A DNA stretch of 64,000 nucleotides from Streptomyces broussonetiae (GCF_009796285.1 NZ_CP047020.1:8680001-8744000); one strand, 5' to 3'; positions 1 to 8,752 are shown, counted from the stretch's first letter. Notes: generated by a model not told the origin, from the sequence alone. A program made the numbers and translations.

Positions 1-689
1 TCGCCCGGCCCCAGCTCGATCCAGGTGCGGACCCCGGTGCGGTGCAGTGCGCCGGCCATGTCCGTGAACGGCAGTGGGGCGCGTGGTACCCAGAACTCCG
101 CCTCGGCGGTCTCGGCGCCCACCGGGCGGGCGGTGACATCGCACACGAGCGGGAGGCGCGGGGCCCGTGGGTGCAGCGTGGCAAGCGTACGGCCGTACGC
201 GCCGAGGAGCCCGTCCATCCCGGGGCGCTCCGGTGCCGGTTCGGGCAGGGCGTCGAGGAGCCGGGCCAGAGTGCCGACCGCGTGGCAGGCCTCGGCCAGG
301 GAGAAGACACCGGCGGCATACGCGGCGGCCATCCGCCCGGCCGCCTGACCGTAGACCACGTCCGGCCGGACGCCCCAGCTGCCCAGCAGCCGGTACTGCG
401 CCGCCTGGAGCGCGAAGAGCGCCGGACCGGCGAACGACGCCCGCTCCAGCAGCGCCGCCGTGTGCGTGCCGTCGGCCGCGAACATCACGCCGCCCAGCGG
501 GAGTTCGAGATACGGGTCGAGGCGTGCGCAGACGTCGTCCAGTGCCTCGGCGAACACCGGGCACTCCGCCCGGAGTTCACGCCCGGTTCCGGGCCGTGGC
601 GAGGCATCGGCCGAGAACAGGAATGCGGTACGTCCGGTGCGGCCGTCAAGGAACATGCCCCCATTGAGGCACGGCGCGGCCGGGCGCAC
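1..689 (-). CDS. Degenerate polyketide-type acyltransferase-like protein (partial, runs off the window)
   Basis: The reverse strand from a GTG at 689 (GGGAG about 10 bases upstream), or an ATG at 656, reads into the window edge without a stop. The protein follows the malonyl/acyl-transferase fold of type I PKS AT domains: TAFLFS start, [27 protein letters not shown], then [12 protein letters not shown] and IELGPG. The nucleophile elbow, normally GHSxGE, is GQAAGR (residues 103-108 from the Met at 656), so the catalytic serine is absent, and the GQGAQ oxyanion motif reads ADASP. The segment after the elbow is much shorter than usual, as if the small subdomain were lost. Probably inactive as a transferase; could be a scaffold, a decayed gene or the start of a longer protein whose rest lies outside the window. 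Confidence 0.6.
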   Translation of the reverse strand, partial: MRPAAPCLNGGMFLDGRTGRTAFLFSADASPRPGTGRELRAECPVFAEALDDVCARLDPYLELPLGGVMFAADGTHTAALLERASFAGPALFALQAAQYRLLGSWGVRPDVVYGQAAGRMAAAYAAGVFSLAEACHAVGTLARLLDALPEPAPERPGMDGLLGAYGRTLATLHPRAPRLPLVCDVTARPVGAETAEAEFWVPRAPLPFTDMAGALHRTGVRTWIELGPG

Positions 690-945
690 ACACCAGGCAG
701 ACTCCCACACCCTGCAAAAAAATTGTCATCATGGAATGGCCATTTTCGGTCACATTCCAATGCGATGCGAAGCGACAGCAAAGGATTCCGATCCCCTTCC
801 CCGGCTGCAGCCCCTCTGCCGGTGGCTGCCGGACCCGTGCGGCCGGAGGCCGGAAAGATCCACGACCACCGCCGTGGTCCGCCCCGCTACCGATCGGTCA
901 CGCGTAGGGTCGGCAACGAAGGCAATCGAAAGAAGGGGCCGGACC
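690..945. promoter_or_regulatory. Divergent intergenic region between the AT-like gene and the mycothiol dehydrogenase
   Basis: This 256-base gap separates two divergently read genes and should hold both promoters. It contains a local A+T-rich island around 715-760, unusual in this GC-rich window, but I cannot assign a convincing -35/-10 pair or operator. Confidence 0.35.
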
Positions 946-2031
946 ATGGCGCAGGAAGTACGCGGCGTGATCGCACCGGGGAAGGACGCACCCGTACGGG
1001 TCGAGACGATCGTGGTCCCGGACCCGGGGCCCGGCGAGGCCGTCGTACGCGTCCAGGCCTGCGGTGTCTGCCACACCGATCTGCACTACAAACAGGGCGG
1101 CATCACGGACGACTTCCCCTTCCTGCTCGGCCACGAGGCCGCCGGCGTCGTGGAGTCGGTCGGCGAGGGTGTCACGGAGGTGGCACCCGGTGACTTCGTC
1201 GTCCTCAACTGGCGTGCGGTGTGCGGCCAGTGCCGGGCCTGTCTGCGGGGCCGCCCCTGGTACTGCTTCGACACCCACAACGCCAAGCAGAAGATGACCC
1301 TGACCGATGGCACCGAGCTGTCCCCGGCGCTCGGCATCGGCGCGTTCGCCGAGAAGACGCTCGTCGCCGCCGGTCAGTGCACCAAGGTCGACCCGGCCGT
1401 CTCCCCGGCGGTCGCCGGACTGCTCGGCTGCGGAGTCATGGCCGGCATCGGCGCGGCCATCAACACGGGCGGCGTCGGCCGCGGCGACTCCGTCGCCGTC
1501 ATCGGCTGCGGCGGCGTCGGCGACGCGGCCATCGCCGGGTCGAACCTCGCGGGCGCGGCGAAGATCATCGCCGTGGACATCGACGGCCGCAAGCTCGACC
1601 GGGCCCGCGCCCTGGGCGCCACCCACACCGTCAACTCCAAGGACACCGACCCGGTCGAGGCGATCCGCGAGCTGACCGGAGGCTTCGGAGCCGACGTCGT
1701 CATCGAGGCCGTCGGCCGCCCCGAGACCTACCGGCAGGCCTTCTACGCCCGCGACCTCGCCGGCACCGTCGTCCTCGTCGGCGTGCCCACCCCCGAGATG
1801 AAGCTCGAACTGCCCCTGCTGGACGTCTTCGGCCGAGGCGGCGCCCTGAAGTCGTCCTGGTACGGCGACTGTCTGCCCAGCCGGGACTTCCCCATGCTGA
1901 TCGACCTGCACCTGCAGGGCCGGCTGCCGCTCGACGCGTTCGTCACCGAGACCGTCCAACTGGACGAGGTGGAGAAGGCGTTCGAGCGGATGCACGGCGG
2001 TGACGTGCTGCGCTCGGTGGTGGTGCTGTGA
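946..2031 (+). CDS. S-(hydroxymethyl)mycothiol dehydrogenase-like zinc alcohol dehydrogenase
   Basis: 361-residue zinc-dependent medium-chain alcohol dehydrogenase. Catalytic zinc ligands are C39 and H63 (CGVCH, GHE); the four structural-zinc cysteines are C93, C96, C99 and C107; the NAD site is GCGGVGDAA near residue 183. This class, in actinomycetes, oxidises S-hydroxymethyl-mycothiol formed from formaldehyde to S-formyl-mycothiol. The start is the ATG at 946 with AAGGGG upstream; the frame stays open further upstream but nothing there resembles the family. The next gene overlaps its stop codon and encodes a metallo-beta-lactamase fold hydrolase, the arrangement expected for mycothiol-dependent formaldehyde detoxification. 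Related alcohol dehydrogenases with other substrates cannot be excluded. Confidence 0.85.
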   Translation: MAQEVRGVIAPGKDAPVRVETIVVPDPGPGEAVVRVQACGVCHTDLHYKQGGITDDFPFLLGHEAAGVVESVGEGVTEVAPGDFVVLNWRAVCGQCRACLRGRPWYCFDTHNAKQKMTLTDGTELSPALGIGAFAEKTLVAAGQCTKVDPAVSPAVAGLLGCGVMAGIGAAINTGGVGRGDSVAVIGCGGVGDAAIAGSNLAGAAKIIAVDIDGRKLDRARALGATHTVNSKDTDPVEAIRELTGGFGADVVIEAVGRPETYRQAFYARDLAGTVVLVGVPTPEMKLELPLLDVFGRGGALKSSWYGDCLPSRDFPMLIDLHLQGRLPLDAFVTETVQLDEVEKAFERMHGGDVLRSVVVL

Positions 2032-2660
2032 TGACCGTGCGCATCGAACGCCTCGTCACCTCCGGCAAGTTCAGCCTCGACGGCGGCACCTGGGACGTCG
2101 AGAACAACGTGTGGATCGTCGGCGACGAGCGGGAGGTGATCGTCGTCGACGCAGCCCACGACGCCGAGGCCATCGCCGCAGCGGTCGACGACCGGCGCCT
2201 GATCGCCATCGTGTGCACGCACGCCCACAACGACCACGTCAACGCCGCACCGCGACTCGCCGACCTCACCGGCGCCACCATCTGGCTGCACCCCGACGAC
2301 CTGCCGCTGTGGCGGATGACCCACCCGGACCGCGAGCCCGACCGGCACCTGTTGGACGGGCAGGTCATCGAGGCGGCCGGCGCCGACCTCACCGTGATCC
2401 ACACCCCGGGCCACGCCCCCGGGGCCGTCTGCCTGTACGACCCCGGGCTCGGCGCCGTCTTCACCGGCGACACCCTCTTCCAGGGCGGTCCCGGCGCCAC
2501 CGGCCGCTCGTACTCCCACTTCCCGACGATCATCGACTCCATCCGCGACAAGCTCCTCACCCTGCCGCCGCAGACCAAGGTTCTCACCGGGCACGGCGAG
2601 TCCACGACGATCGGTGCCGAGGCACCCCACCTGGAGGAGTGGATCCGTCGCGGGCACTGA
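2031..2660 (+). CDS. Metallo-beta-lactamase fold hydrolase, probable S-formylmycothiol hydrolase partner
   Basis: 209-residue MBL-fold protein. The metal motif THAHNDH lies at residues 63-69 (H64, H66, D68, H69), followed by HTPGHAPG, FTGDT and a late TGHGE histidine, which completes a glyoxalase II-like di-metal site. Its ATG shares one base with the stop of the upstream dehydrogenase (TGATG); a GTG three bases earlier would give a 4-base overlap. Translational coupling with the dehydrogenase suggests that it hydrolyses the S-formyl-mycothiol product to formate and mycothiol. That substrate is an inference from context; the fold alone would fit many thioester hydrolases. Confidence 0.83.
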   Translation: MTVRIERLVTSGKFSLDGGTWDVENNVWIVGDEREVIVVDAAHDAEAIAAAVDDRRLIAIVCTHAHNDHVNAAPRLADLTGATIWLHPDDLPLWRMTHPDREPDRHLLDGQVIEAAGADLTVIHTPGHAPGAVCLYDPGLGAVFTGDTLFQGGPGATGRSYSHFPTIIDSIRDKLLTLPPQTKVLTGHGESTTIGAEAPHLEEWIRRGH

Positions 2661-2675
2661 AGCCGCGTACGCCCG

Positions 2676-2681
2676 TACGAT
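2676..2681 (+). promoter_or_regulatory. Putative -10 (TACGAT) of a leaderless transcript
   Basis: TACGAT ends 7 bases before the ATG at 2689, and no Shine-Dalgarno sequence lies between. This TAnnnT spacing is typical of leaderless actinomycete mRNAs that start at the A of ATG. Confidence 0.5.
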
Positions 2682-2688
2682 CACGGTC

Positions 2689-3063
2689 ATGACCGCGCAC
2701 ACGAACACGCTCGAGACCCTGCACGGCACCCGCGTCCTGCGCTGTGCATCCCACGGCCCGCTCCTCGACGGCGAACGCGTGGCGCTGGACCTGATCGGCG
2801 ACGCGTTCGGCCAGGACGCCGAGCTGGTCGCGGTGCCCGTGCAGCGGGTGGCGGAGGAGTTCTTCCGGCTGCGCTCCGGCGTGGCCGGCGCCGTCGTGCA
2901 GAAGTTCGTGAACTACCGGCTGCGGCTCGCGGTCCTCGGCGACATCTCGGCGCACCTCGGGGCGAGCGAGGCCCTGCGCGACTTCGTGTACGAGTCCAAC
3001 CAGGGAAACCAGCTGTGGTTCCTCGCCGACGAGGCAGGGCTGGAGGAGCGACTGAGCAGGTAG
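2689..3063 (+). CDS. DUF4180 domain protein
   Basis: 124 residues, single domain of the DUF4180 type, recognised by the C-terminal signature SEALRDFVYESNQGNQLWF and the preceding FVNYRLRLAVLGD. No transmembrane segment or signal peptide. Members are widespread in bacteria, often near regulators, and have no established biochemical role. The start at 2689 is chosen because a -10-like hexamer sits just upstream and there is no ribosome-binding site, which suggests a leaderless transcript independent of the formaldehyde pair 28 bases upstream. Confidence 0.78.
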   Translation: MTAHTNTLETLHGTRVLRCASHGPLLDGERVALDLIGDAFGQDAELVAVPVQRVAEEFFRLRSGVAGAVVQKFVNYRLRLAVLGDISAHLGASEALRDFVYESNQGNQLWFLADEAGLEERLSR

Positions 3064-3158
3064 TACCGGCAGACCTCGCAGGCAATACCGACAGAAGATG
3101 TCCGGCTTTCCCGTGACAGTGGACCGCGACAGCAGTCGCACCGCACAGGAGGCCGGGC

Positions 3159-4073
3159 ATGTCAGGACCGCTCAACGACAGGGTGGCGCTGGTCGCCGGG
3201 GCGACCCGGGGCGCCGGACGCGGCATCGCCGTGGAACTCGGCGCGGCCGGCGCCACCGTCTACGTCACCGGCCGCAGCACCCGCACCCGGCGCTCGGAGT
3301 ACGACCGCCCCGAGACCATCGAGGACACCGCCGACCTCGTCACCGCGGCGGGCGGAACCGGGATCGGCGTCCCCGTCGACCACCTGGACCACGGCGCCGT
3401 ACGGACCCTGGTGGACCGCATCGCGGACGAACAGGGCCGGCTGGACATCCTCGTCAACGACATCTGGGGCGGCGAGAACCTCTTCGAGTGGAACACCCCG
3501 GTCTGGGAGCACGACCTGGACAACGGGCTCAGGCTCCTGCGGCTCGCGGTCGAGACCCACGCCGTCACCAGCCACTACGCGCTGCCCCTGCTGCTGCGCC
3601 GGCCCGGCGGCCTGGTCGTGGAAGTCACCGACGGCACCGCCGACTACAACCGCGACACCTACCGCGTGAACTTCTTCTACGACCTCGCCAAGGCCGGCGT
3701 CCTGCGCATGGCCTTCGCGCTCGGCCACGAGCTGGGCCCGCGCGGCGCCACCGCCCTCGCGCTCACCCCGGGCTGGCTGCGCTCGGAGCTGATGCTCGAC
3801 GCATACGGAGTGCGCGAGGACAACTGGCGTGACGCCCTCGTCCGCGAACCGCACTTCGCCATCTCCGAGACCCCGCGCTTCGCCGGCCGCGCCGTTGCCG
3901 CCCTGGCCACCGATCCCGACGTTGCCCGCTTCAACGGGCAGTCCCTGTCCAGCGGCGGACTCGCCCGGGTGTACGGCTTCACCGACCTCGACGGCAGCCG
4001 GCCCGACGCCTGGCGGTACCTGGTCGAGGTGCAGGACACGGGCAGGCCCGCCGATGTCACCGGCTACCGGTGA
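3159..4073 (+). CDS. SDR-family oxidoreductase
   Basis: 304-residue short-chain dehydrogenase/reductase. The N-terminus carries the Rossmann motif GATRGAGRGIA (TGxxxGxG type), then VYVTGRSTR, and ILVNDIWGG in place of the usual NNAG. The catalytic Tyr-Lys pair is less canonical: FFYDLAKAGVLRMAF gives Y-x3-K around residue 173. It is longer than the usual 250 because of a C-terminal extension (ARVYGFTDLDGSRPD) seen in SDRs annotated as dehydrogenase/reductase members. AGGAGG precedes the ATG. Substrate unknown; it is not obviously coupled to the next SDR, which has its own promoter-like element. Confidence 0.8.
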   Translation: MSGPLNDRVALVAGATRGAGRGIAVELGAAGATVYVTGRSTRTRRSEYDRPETIEDTADLVTAAGGTGIGVPVDHLDHGAVRTLVDRIADEQGRLDILVNDIWGGENLFEWNTPVWEHDLDNGLRLLRLAVETHAVTSHYALPLLLRRPGGLVVEVTDGTADYNRDTYRVNFFYDLAKAGVLRMAFALGHELGPRGATALALTPGWLRSELMLDAYGVREDNWRDALVREPHFAISETPRFAGRAVAALATDPDVARFNGQSLSSGGLARVYGFTDLDGSRPDAWRYLVEVQDTGRPADVTGYR

Positions 4074-4115
4074 GGTCGTCCCGCCGTACCCGGTGAAACC
4101 GCGGCGCCCGGGCCG

Positions 4116-4121
4116 TACGGT
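4116..4121 (+). promoter_or_regulatory. Putative -10 (TACGGT) of a leaderless transcript
   Basis: TACGGT ends 6 bases before the ATG at 4128 and no Shine-Dalgarno sequence is present, the same layout as at 2676, 12803 and 14010. Confidence 0.5.
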
Positions 4122-4127
4122 CGGCCC

Positions 4128-4979
4128 ATGACCGATCACAGCCGTTTCACCGGACACGGAGTTCTCGTCACGGGCGCGGCCCGCGGTATCGGCGCGGCCG
4201 TCGCCCGCCGGCTCGCCGAGGAGGGCGGCCTGGTCCTGCTGACCGACCGTGACCTGCCCGAGGCCGGGCGAGCCGCGGTGTCCCTGCGTCAACAGGGCCT
4301 GGTCGCGGAGGCGTTGGCGTGCGACGTCGCCGACCGCCTGTCGGTGCAGGCCGCCGTCGCGCACGCCGTCGCCGCGTTCGGCTCGCTGGACGTGCTGGTC
4401 AACTGCGCCGCCCACTGCACGCCGGACGCCCCGCTGTTCGAGGACGACCCCGACGAGGCGTGGGCGCGCGACCTCGACATCACCCTCACCGGCGTCCAGC
4501 GCTGCTGCCGGGCCGCGCTGCCCCACCTCGCCGCCTCCGGGCGCGGCGCGATCGTCAGCATCGGCTCCGTGAACGGCCTGCAGGACTTCGGCAACCACGC
4601 CTACAGCGCCGCCAAGGCCGGCCTCTCCTCGCTGACCCGGACCCTGGCCGGGCATGCGGCGGCCCGGGGTGTACGGGTGAACCTCGTGGCGCCGGGTACG
4701 GTCCGCACCTCGGCGTGGGAGGGCCGCGCCGACGAACTCGACGCCATCCGGACCCTGTACCCGCTCGGCCGCATCGGCGAGCCCGAGGACATCGCCGCCG
4801 CGGTCGCCTTCCTCGCCTCACGTGACGCCGCGTGGATCACCGGGACGACGCTGGTGGTCGATGGCGGTCTGACGGCGGTGAACACGGGCTTCCACGCGGC
4901 GCTGCGGCAGCGCCCGGACGGGGTGCGGGCGGCGGCGCGACCGGCCCACCGCGACCCGGAGGCGGGAACGGGCCGGTAG
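4128..4979 (+). CDS. Classical SDR oxidoreductase (FabG-like)
   Basis: 283-residue classical SDR with the nucleotide motif TGAARGIGAA near residue 15, VLVNCAA at about 90 (C replacing N of NNAG), a serine in IVSIGSVNG and the catalytic YSAAKAG around residue 160, then the PG-xx-T segment (APGTVRT) and ITGTTLVVDGG near the C-terminus. These define an active NAD(P)-dependent alcohol/ketone oxidoreductase; the substrate is not visible. It ends 11 bases before the stop of a convergent LysR-type regulator, so the two genes face tail to tail. Confidence 0.85.
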   Translation: MTDHSRFTGHGVLVTGAARGIGAAVARRLAEEGGLVLLTDRDLPEAGRAAVSLRQQGLVAEALACDVADRLSVQAAVAHAVAAFGSLDVLVNCAAHCTPDAPLFEDDPDEAWARDLDITLTGVQRCCRAALPHLAASGRGAIVSIGSVNGLQDFGNHAYSAAKAGLSSLTRTLAGHAAARGVRVNLVAPGTVRTSAWEGRADELDAIRTLYPLGRIGEPEDIAAAVAFLASRDAAWITGTTLVVDGGLTAVNTGFHAALRQRPDGVRAAARPAHRDPEAGTGR

Positions 4980-4990
4980 CTCACCGGCGC

Positions 4991-5884
4991 TCACCGGGCC
5001 GTCCTCGCCCGCAGCCGCCCCAGCAGTTCCCGCGCCGCCGGAGTCATCGGTCCCTCGGCCCGCCAGGCCAGGGCCACGCGTCCGCGTGCGCGCGCGTCGT
5101 CGAGGGGCAGGGCGGTGAGGCCGGGCCGGGGGAGCAGTCCGGGGACCACGGCGACGCCCAGGCCGTGGGCCGCCAGGCGGACGAGCGCGTCCGGGGTCGC
5201 CGCCTCGATGGCGATGTGCGGCCGGAAACCCGCCTCGGCACACAGCCGTTCCAGGACGGCGCGCGTTCCGGTCCCGCGCGGCAGGCTGATCAGCCGGTGC
5301 CCGCGCAGGGCTGTCAGCGGGACGCCGCCCGTGCCGTCGTACCCGGCGAGCAGGGGATGCCCGGGGGCGGCCGACGCCACCAGCGGCTCGTCGATCACGA
5401 CGTGTACGGCGAGGCCCGGCGGCGGCTGGTCGGCGACTGCGGTGACCGCAAGGTCCAGCTCGCCCCTGCGCAGCGCGGCCAGCATCCGGTCCGTGGTGTC
5501 CTCGGTGAGGGTGACCTCGACGTGCGGGTGCGCCGCATGGAAGTCCGCCAGCAGCCCGGCCACGTCGAAGGCGTGCGCGAGCGTGCCGGGGACGAGACCC
5601 ACGGCGACCCGGCCGCGCAGCAGACCGGTGTACTCCTGCACCGTCTGCCGTATCCCCTCGACGGCCGCGAGCGCCGCCCGCGCGTACGGCAGCACGGCCT
5701 CACCGACCTCCGTCGGCCGCACCGATCGGCCCGAGCGGTCCAGCAGCGGTTGCCCCAACTCCCGCTCCAGCTGCCGCACTTGAGCACTCAGTCCGGGCTG
5801 GGCCAGATGCAGCTGCTCGGCGGCCCGGGTGAAACCGGCCTCCTCCACCACCGTCACGAAATACCGCAGCTGCCTCAACTCCAT
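4991..5884 (-). CDS. LysR-family transcriptional regulator
   Basis: 297 residues with the standard LysR layout: an N-terminal winged helix-turn-helix (MELRQLRYFVTVVEEAG, AEQLHLAQPGLSAQVRQLE, residues 1-60) and a C-terminal effector-binding domain beginning near residue 90 (GRVAVGLVPGT). It is divergent from the maleylpyruvate-isomerase-like gene at 5955, with 70 bases between the starts. That gap contains AGAC at 5905-5908 and GTCT at 5916-5919 as an inverted pair, a possible but weak operator. LysR proteins commonly control the divergent neighbour in response to a metabolite; the ligand cannot be predicted. Confidence 0.88.
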   Translation of the reverse strand: MELRQLRYFVTVVEEAGFTRAAEQLHLAQPGLSAQVRQLERELGQPLLDRSGRSVRPTEVGEAVLPYARAALAAVEGIRQTVQEYTGLLRGRVAVGLVPGTLAHAFDVAGLLADFHAAHPHVEVTLTEDTTDRMLAALRRGELDLAVTAVADQPPPGLAVHVVIDEPLVASAAPGHPLLAGYDGTGGVPLTALRGHRLISLPRGTGTRAVLERLCAEAGFRPHIAIEAATPDALVRLAAHGLGVAVVPGLLPRPGLTALPLDDARARGRVALAWRAEGPMTPAARELLGRLRARTAR

Positions 5885-5954
5885 AACCGTTCATGCTAGG
5901 TGCCAGACGGATCATGTCTTGGACTTCCGGCCGCGTGATCAACACCCTGGAGGC

Positions 5955-6593
5955 ATGGGGACAGCAGCAGACACCGCCGCCACAGCCGCCGCCATCGCCG
6001 CCGAGCGTCGCGAATTGGCCGATTTCTTCGAGACGTTGACGCCCCTGCAGTGGGCGGCGCCCAGTCTCTGCGCGGGCTGGCGGGTACGGGAGGTCGTGGC
6101 GCACATGTCGATGGGGTTCAGGTATCCGACCGCCAGGATCCTGGCGGAACTGCTCAAGGCGCGCGGCAGCCTGCACCGCACGACCGACCGGCTCGCCCGC
6201 AAAGACGCGGCCGCCCACTCGGACGCCGAACTCGCCGCGTTCCTGCGGATCCACGCCCACCATCCCTGGAAGCCCCCGGTCGGCGGGCTCGTCGCGGCCC
6301 TCGGGCACGACGTCGTGCACGGCCTGGACGTCACCGTCGCCCTGGGGCTGGACCGCACGGTCCCCGAGGACCGGCTGCGGACCCTCCTCGACGCCGTCGA
6401 CCCGCGCGCCTTCCGCGTCTTCGGCACCGACCTCACCGGCGTCCGGCTGTGCGCCGACGACCTCGACTGGTCCTTCGGCACGGGCGCGCCCCTGTACGGC
6501 CGCGGCCAGGACCTGCTGCTGGTCGCCTACGGCCGCAGGCTTCCCGCCGGCCGGCTGCGCGGCGACGAAGTTCACCGTTTCGTCACAGCCTGA
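5955..6593 (+). CDS. Mycothiol-dependent maleylpyruvate isomerase family protein (DinB-like)
   Basis: 212 residues with the signature of the maleylpyruvate isomerase N-terminal/DinB-like four-helix family: TPLQWAAPSLCAGWRVREVVAHM (residues about 28-50; quoted in part as W-AAPSLCAGW-VREVVAH) with the metal-ligand histidine in VVAHMSMG and a later GHDVVHGLDV. Members use or are predicted to use mycothiol as cofactor. GGAGG lies only one base before this ATG, so the true start might be slightly different, but no better in-frame start is visible. Divergent from the LysR gene, its probable regulator. Together with the dehydrogenase at 946 this makes two mycothiol-linked loci within 6 kb. Confidence 0.72.
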   Translation: MGTAADTAATAAAIAAERRELADFFETLTPLQWAAPSLCAGWRVREVVAHMSMGFRYPTARILAELLKARGSLHRTTDRLARKDAAAHSDAELAAFLRIHAHHPWKPPVGGLVAALGHDVVHGLDVTVALGLDRTVPEDRLRTLLDAVDPRAFRVFGTDLTGVRLCADDLDWSFGTGAPLYGRGQDLLLVAYGRRLPAGRLRGDEVHRFVTA

Positions 6594-6704
6594 CCGGAAC
6601 CACAACCCCCGTGCCCCCGCACAGGTCTAGTGGTCGGACATCGGGGGAAGCGCGTAGAAAGCACCCGGGGCAGGTCCCGGGCCGCAAGGGGAGAGGGGAC
6701 AACC

Positions 6705-7403
6705 ATGGGGGACATACGGAGACGGAGTGTCGTCGCGCTGGGCGTCACGGGACTGGTGGCGCCGCTCGCGCTCGCCCTCACCGCCGCACCGGCCCAGTCG
6801 GCCACGAACTGCACCACGCAGGCGGGGCCGTACCAGAAGCAGGTGGAGAAGTTTCTCGGCCGGCCCGTCGACGGCAGGCAGTCGGCCGCCGACTGCAAGG
6901 CCATCAAGGCCTTCCAGGACCGAAACGGCATCACCCCCGACATCGGCTACGCCGGTCCCGTCACCTGGGCCGTGATGGACCTGATCAACCAGCAGAAGGC
7001 CGTGGGCAAGAACCCCGGCAAGGACGGCAAGTGTCCGGTGAACAAGGGCCGTATCGCCTGCGTGAACCTCACGCTCCAGCTCAGCTGGATCCAGGACGGC
7101 AGGAAACTCGTCTACGGACCCGTCCCCGTGCGCACCGGCCGCAAGGGCTACACCACCCGCACAGGCCTGAAGAAGATCTACTGGCGGGACCTCCACCACG
7201 TCTCGACCCTGTACAACGTGCCGATGCCCTACAGCCAGTTCTTCGACGGCGGCCAGGCCTTCCACTCGGTGGGCCTGAGCATGTGGAACCCGCCCGGTTC
7301 GCACGGCTGCGTCAACATGACCACCAAGGACGCCCAGAAGTACTGGTCGTTGCTGAGGACGGGCGACGACGTCTTCGTCTACGGCCGCAAGCCGGGCACC
7401 TGA
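6705..7403 (+). CDS. Secreted L,D-transpeptidase with N-terminal peptidoglycan-binding-like region
   Basis: 232 residues. A Sec signal peptide covers residues 1-33 (RRR, hydrophobic stretch, APAQSAT). Residues 36-95 resemble a peptidoglycan-binding helical repeat (FLGRPVDGRQSAADCKAIKAF). The YkuD catalytic domain follows, with H187 and SHGCVN at 199-204, so the nucleophile is C202. The expected role is 3-3 crosslinking of peptidoglycan or attachment of proteins to it outside the membrane. The ATG at 6705 has GGGGAGAGGGG upstream; an earlier in-frame start would add residues that hide the signal peptide. It ends 30 bases from the convergent Gfo/Idh gene. Confidence 0.85.
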   Translation: MGDIRRRSVVALGVTGLVAPLALALTAAPAQSATNCTTQAGPYQKQVEKFLGRPVDGRQSAADCKAIKAFQDRNGITPDIGYAGPVTWAVMDLINQQKAVGKNPGKDGKCPVNKGRIACVNLTLQLSWIQDGRKLVYGPVPVRTGRKGYTTRTGLKKIYWRDLHHVSTLYNVPMPYSQFFDGGQAFHSVGLSMWNPPGSHGCVNMTTKDAQKYWSLLRTGDDVFVYGRKPGT

Positions 7404-7432
7404 GGGCCCCTGAACCGTCGCCGCCCGGAGCC

Positions 7433-8635
7433 TCACATCTCGGGCGCGTCCCCGAAGTCGGGGATCGCCAGCCGTACCCCGCCCTGCCGCGCGGACTCGT
7501 GCGCGATGATGCCCGGCAGGGTGTAGCGGGCGGCCGTCCACGCGTCCACCGACGGCAGTGAACGGGTGTTGACGGCGGTGACGAAGTCGTCCACGAGGAA
7601 GTGATGGCTGCCCTCGTGGCCGTTGTGCAGCCCGTCGAACTCCCGGGGCAGCCGGGACCGGTCGTGCACCGGGGCCGAACCGGAGGTGAAGGCGGCCCGC
7701 AGCTCCGGCGCGACATGGGCCAGCGAGGGATCGTCGGGGGACAGCGTCGCCTTGGGCTCCAGCAGTTCGCTGATGTCCTTCACCCCGTCCTTGTCCTGCC
7801 ACAGCGCCACCGTCGCCAGCTGCTCCATGCTGGCCTCGGTGCCGAAGAACCGGAACCGGGACTCGCGGATGTGCGAGGGGTAGCCGACCCGCCGGAACTC
7901 GTTCGTGCGGAACGATCCACCGCCCGCCACCTCGAACAGAGCGGTCGCGTTCGACACGTCGTTGTCGAACTGGCTGACCGAACGATCGAAGACGCCGTCG
8001 CCGCGATCGTCCCGCACGCCGATCGCCGACACGCTCACCGCATGTGTCCGCCAGGCCCCGAGTACCCCGCCCACCGAATGCGTCGGATACAGCAGGGGCG
8101 GATAGCTGGCGGTCGCCTTCCAGTTCTCGCCGCCGCTGTAGCGGTAGGCGTCGTAGAAGCCGAGGTCCATGTCGTGGACGTAGTCGCCCTCGGCGTAGAA
8201 CAGCCGACCGAAGGCGCGCCGGTCGATCTGGTTGCGGGCGTGCACGGTCGCCGGGTTGTACTGGCTGGTCTCGCCCATCATGTAGGTCAGCCCGGTCGCC
8301 CGGACCGCGTCGATGATCGCGGCTGTCTCCTCGGTGCTGATCGCCATGGGGACGGCGGAGTACACGTGCTTGCCGGCAGCAAGGCCCTGCAGCACCAGCG
8401 GGCCGTGCGTCCAGCGCTGGGTGAAGACCGCGACCGCGTCGACCGCTTTCGACTCCAGCATGGCCTCGTACGACGGGAAGGTGCCTGCGAGCCCCTGTGC
8501 GGCGACGAGCCGCTCGGCCCGCTCGGGCAGCAGATCGGTGACATACACGTCACGGACGCCGGGATGGGCCTGGAACAGCGTGGCGAACTGACCGGAGAAC
8601 TGTCCGGCGCCGACGATACCGAGAGAGAAAGTCAT
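7433..8635 (-). CDS. Gfo/Idh/MocA-family oxidoreductase
   Basis: 400 residues. The N-terminal Rossmann domain begins MTFSLGIVGAGQFSGQF (GxGxxG/A); the characteristic EKP-type segment is replaced by YSAVPMAIS around residue 95. The C-terminal alpha/beta domain contains the family GG-W layout (YSGGENWKATAS, THSVGGVLG). Such enzymes oxidise or reduce sugars, inositols or their derivatives with NAD(P). The gene is divergent from a ROK regulator at 8793, and the 157-base gap between them contains a cluster of CTTCTGA/TCAGAAG palindromes, so sugar-responsive control by the ROK protein is likely. The ribosome-binding site is weak. Confidence 0.83.
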   Translation of the reverse strand: MTFSLGIVGAGQFSGQFATLFQAHPGVRDVYVTDLLPERAERLVAAQGLAGTFPSYEAMLESKAVDAVAVFTQRWTHGPLVLQGLAAGKHVYSAVPMAISTEETAAIIDAVRATGLTYMMGETSQYNPATVHARNQIDRRAFGRLFYAEGDYVHDMDLGFYDAYRYSGGENWKATASYPPLLYPTHSVGGVLGAWRTHAVSVSAIGVRDDRGDGVFDRSVSQFDNDVSNATALFEVAGGGSFRTNEFRRVGYPSHIRESRFRFFGTEASMEQLATVALWQDKDGVKDISELLEPKATLSPDDPSLAHVAPELRAAFTSGSAPVHDRSRLPREFDGLHNGHEGSHHFLVDDFVTAVNTRSLPSVDAWTAARYTLPGIIAHESARQGGVRLAIPDFGDAPEM

Positions 8636-8686
8636 GCCGATTACTTTTGTGGCGGAAGAATTGGACCGTCAAGGGGGTCGGAGAAC

Positions 8687-8752
8687 GCTTCTGCGGCGCG
8701 CGCGGCGGAGTAGGGTGACCTGGTTGCTTCTGAGTCAGAAGAAAACAGAAGC
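8687..8752. promoter_or_regulatory. Palindrome cluster, likely ROK operator region
   Basis: CTTCTGAGTCAGAAG at 8727-8741 is a perfect 7-bp inverted repeat around a central G. An extra half-site GCTTCTG lies at 8687-8693 and CAGAAGC at 8746-8752. All sit between the divergent Gfo/Idh gene and the ROK gene. This is the expected place and form for a self-regulated sugar repressor; binding is inferred. Confidence 0.6.
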
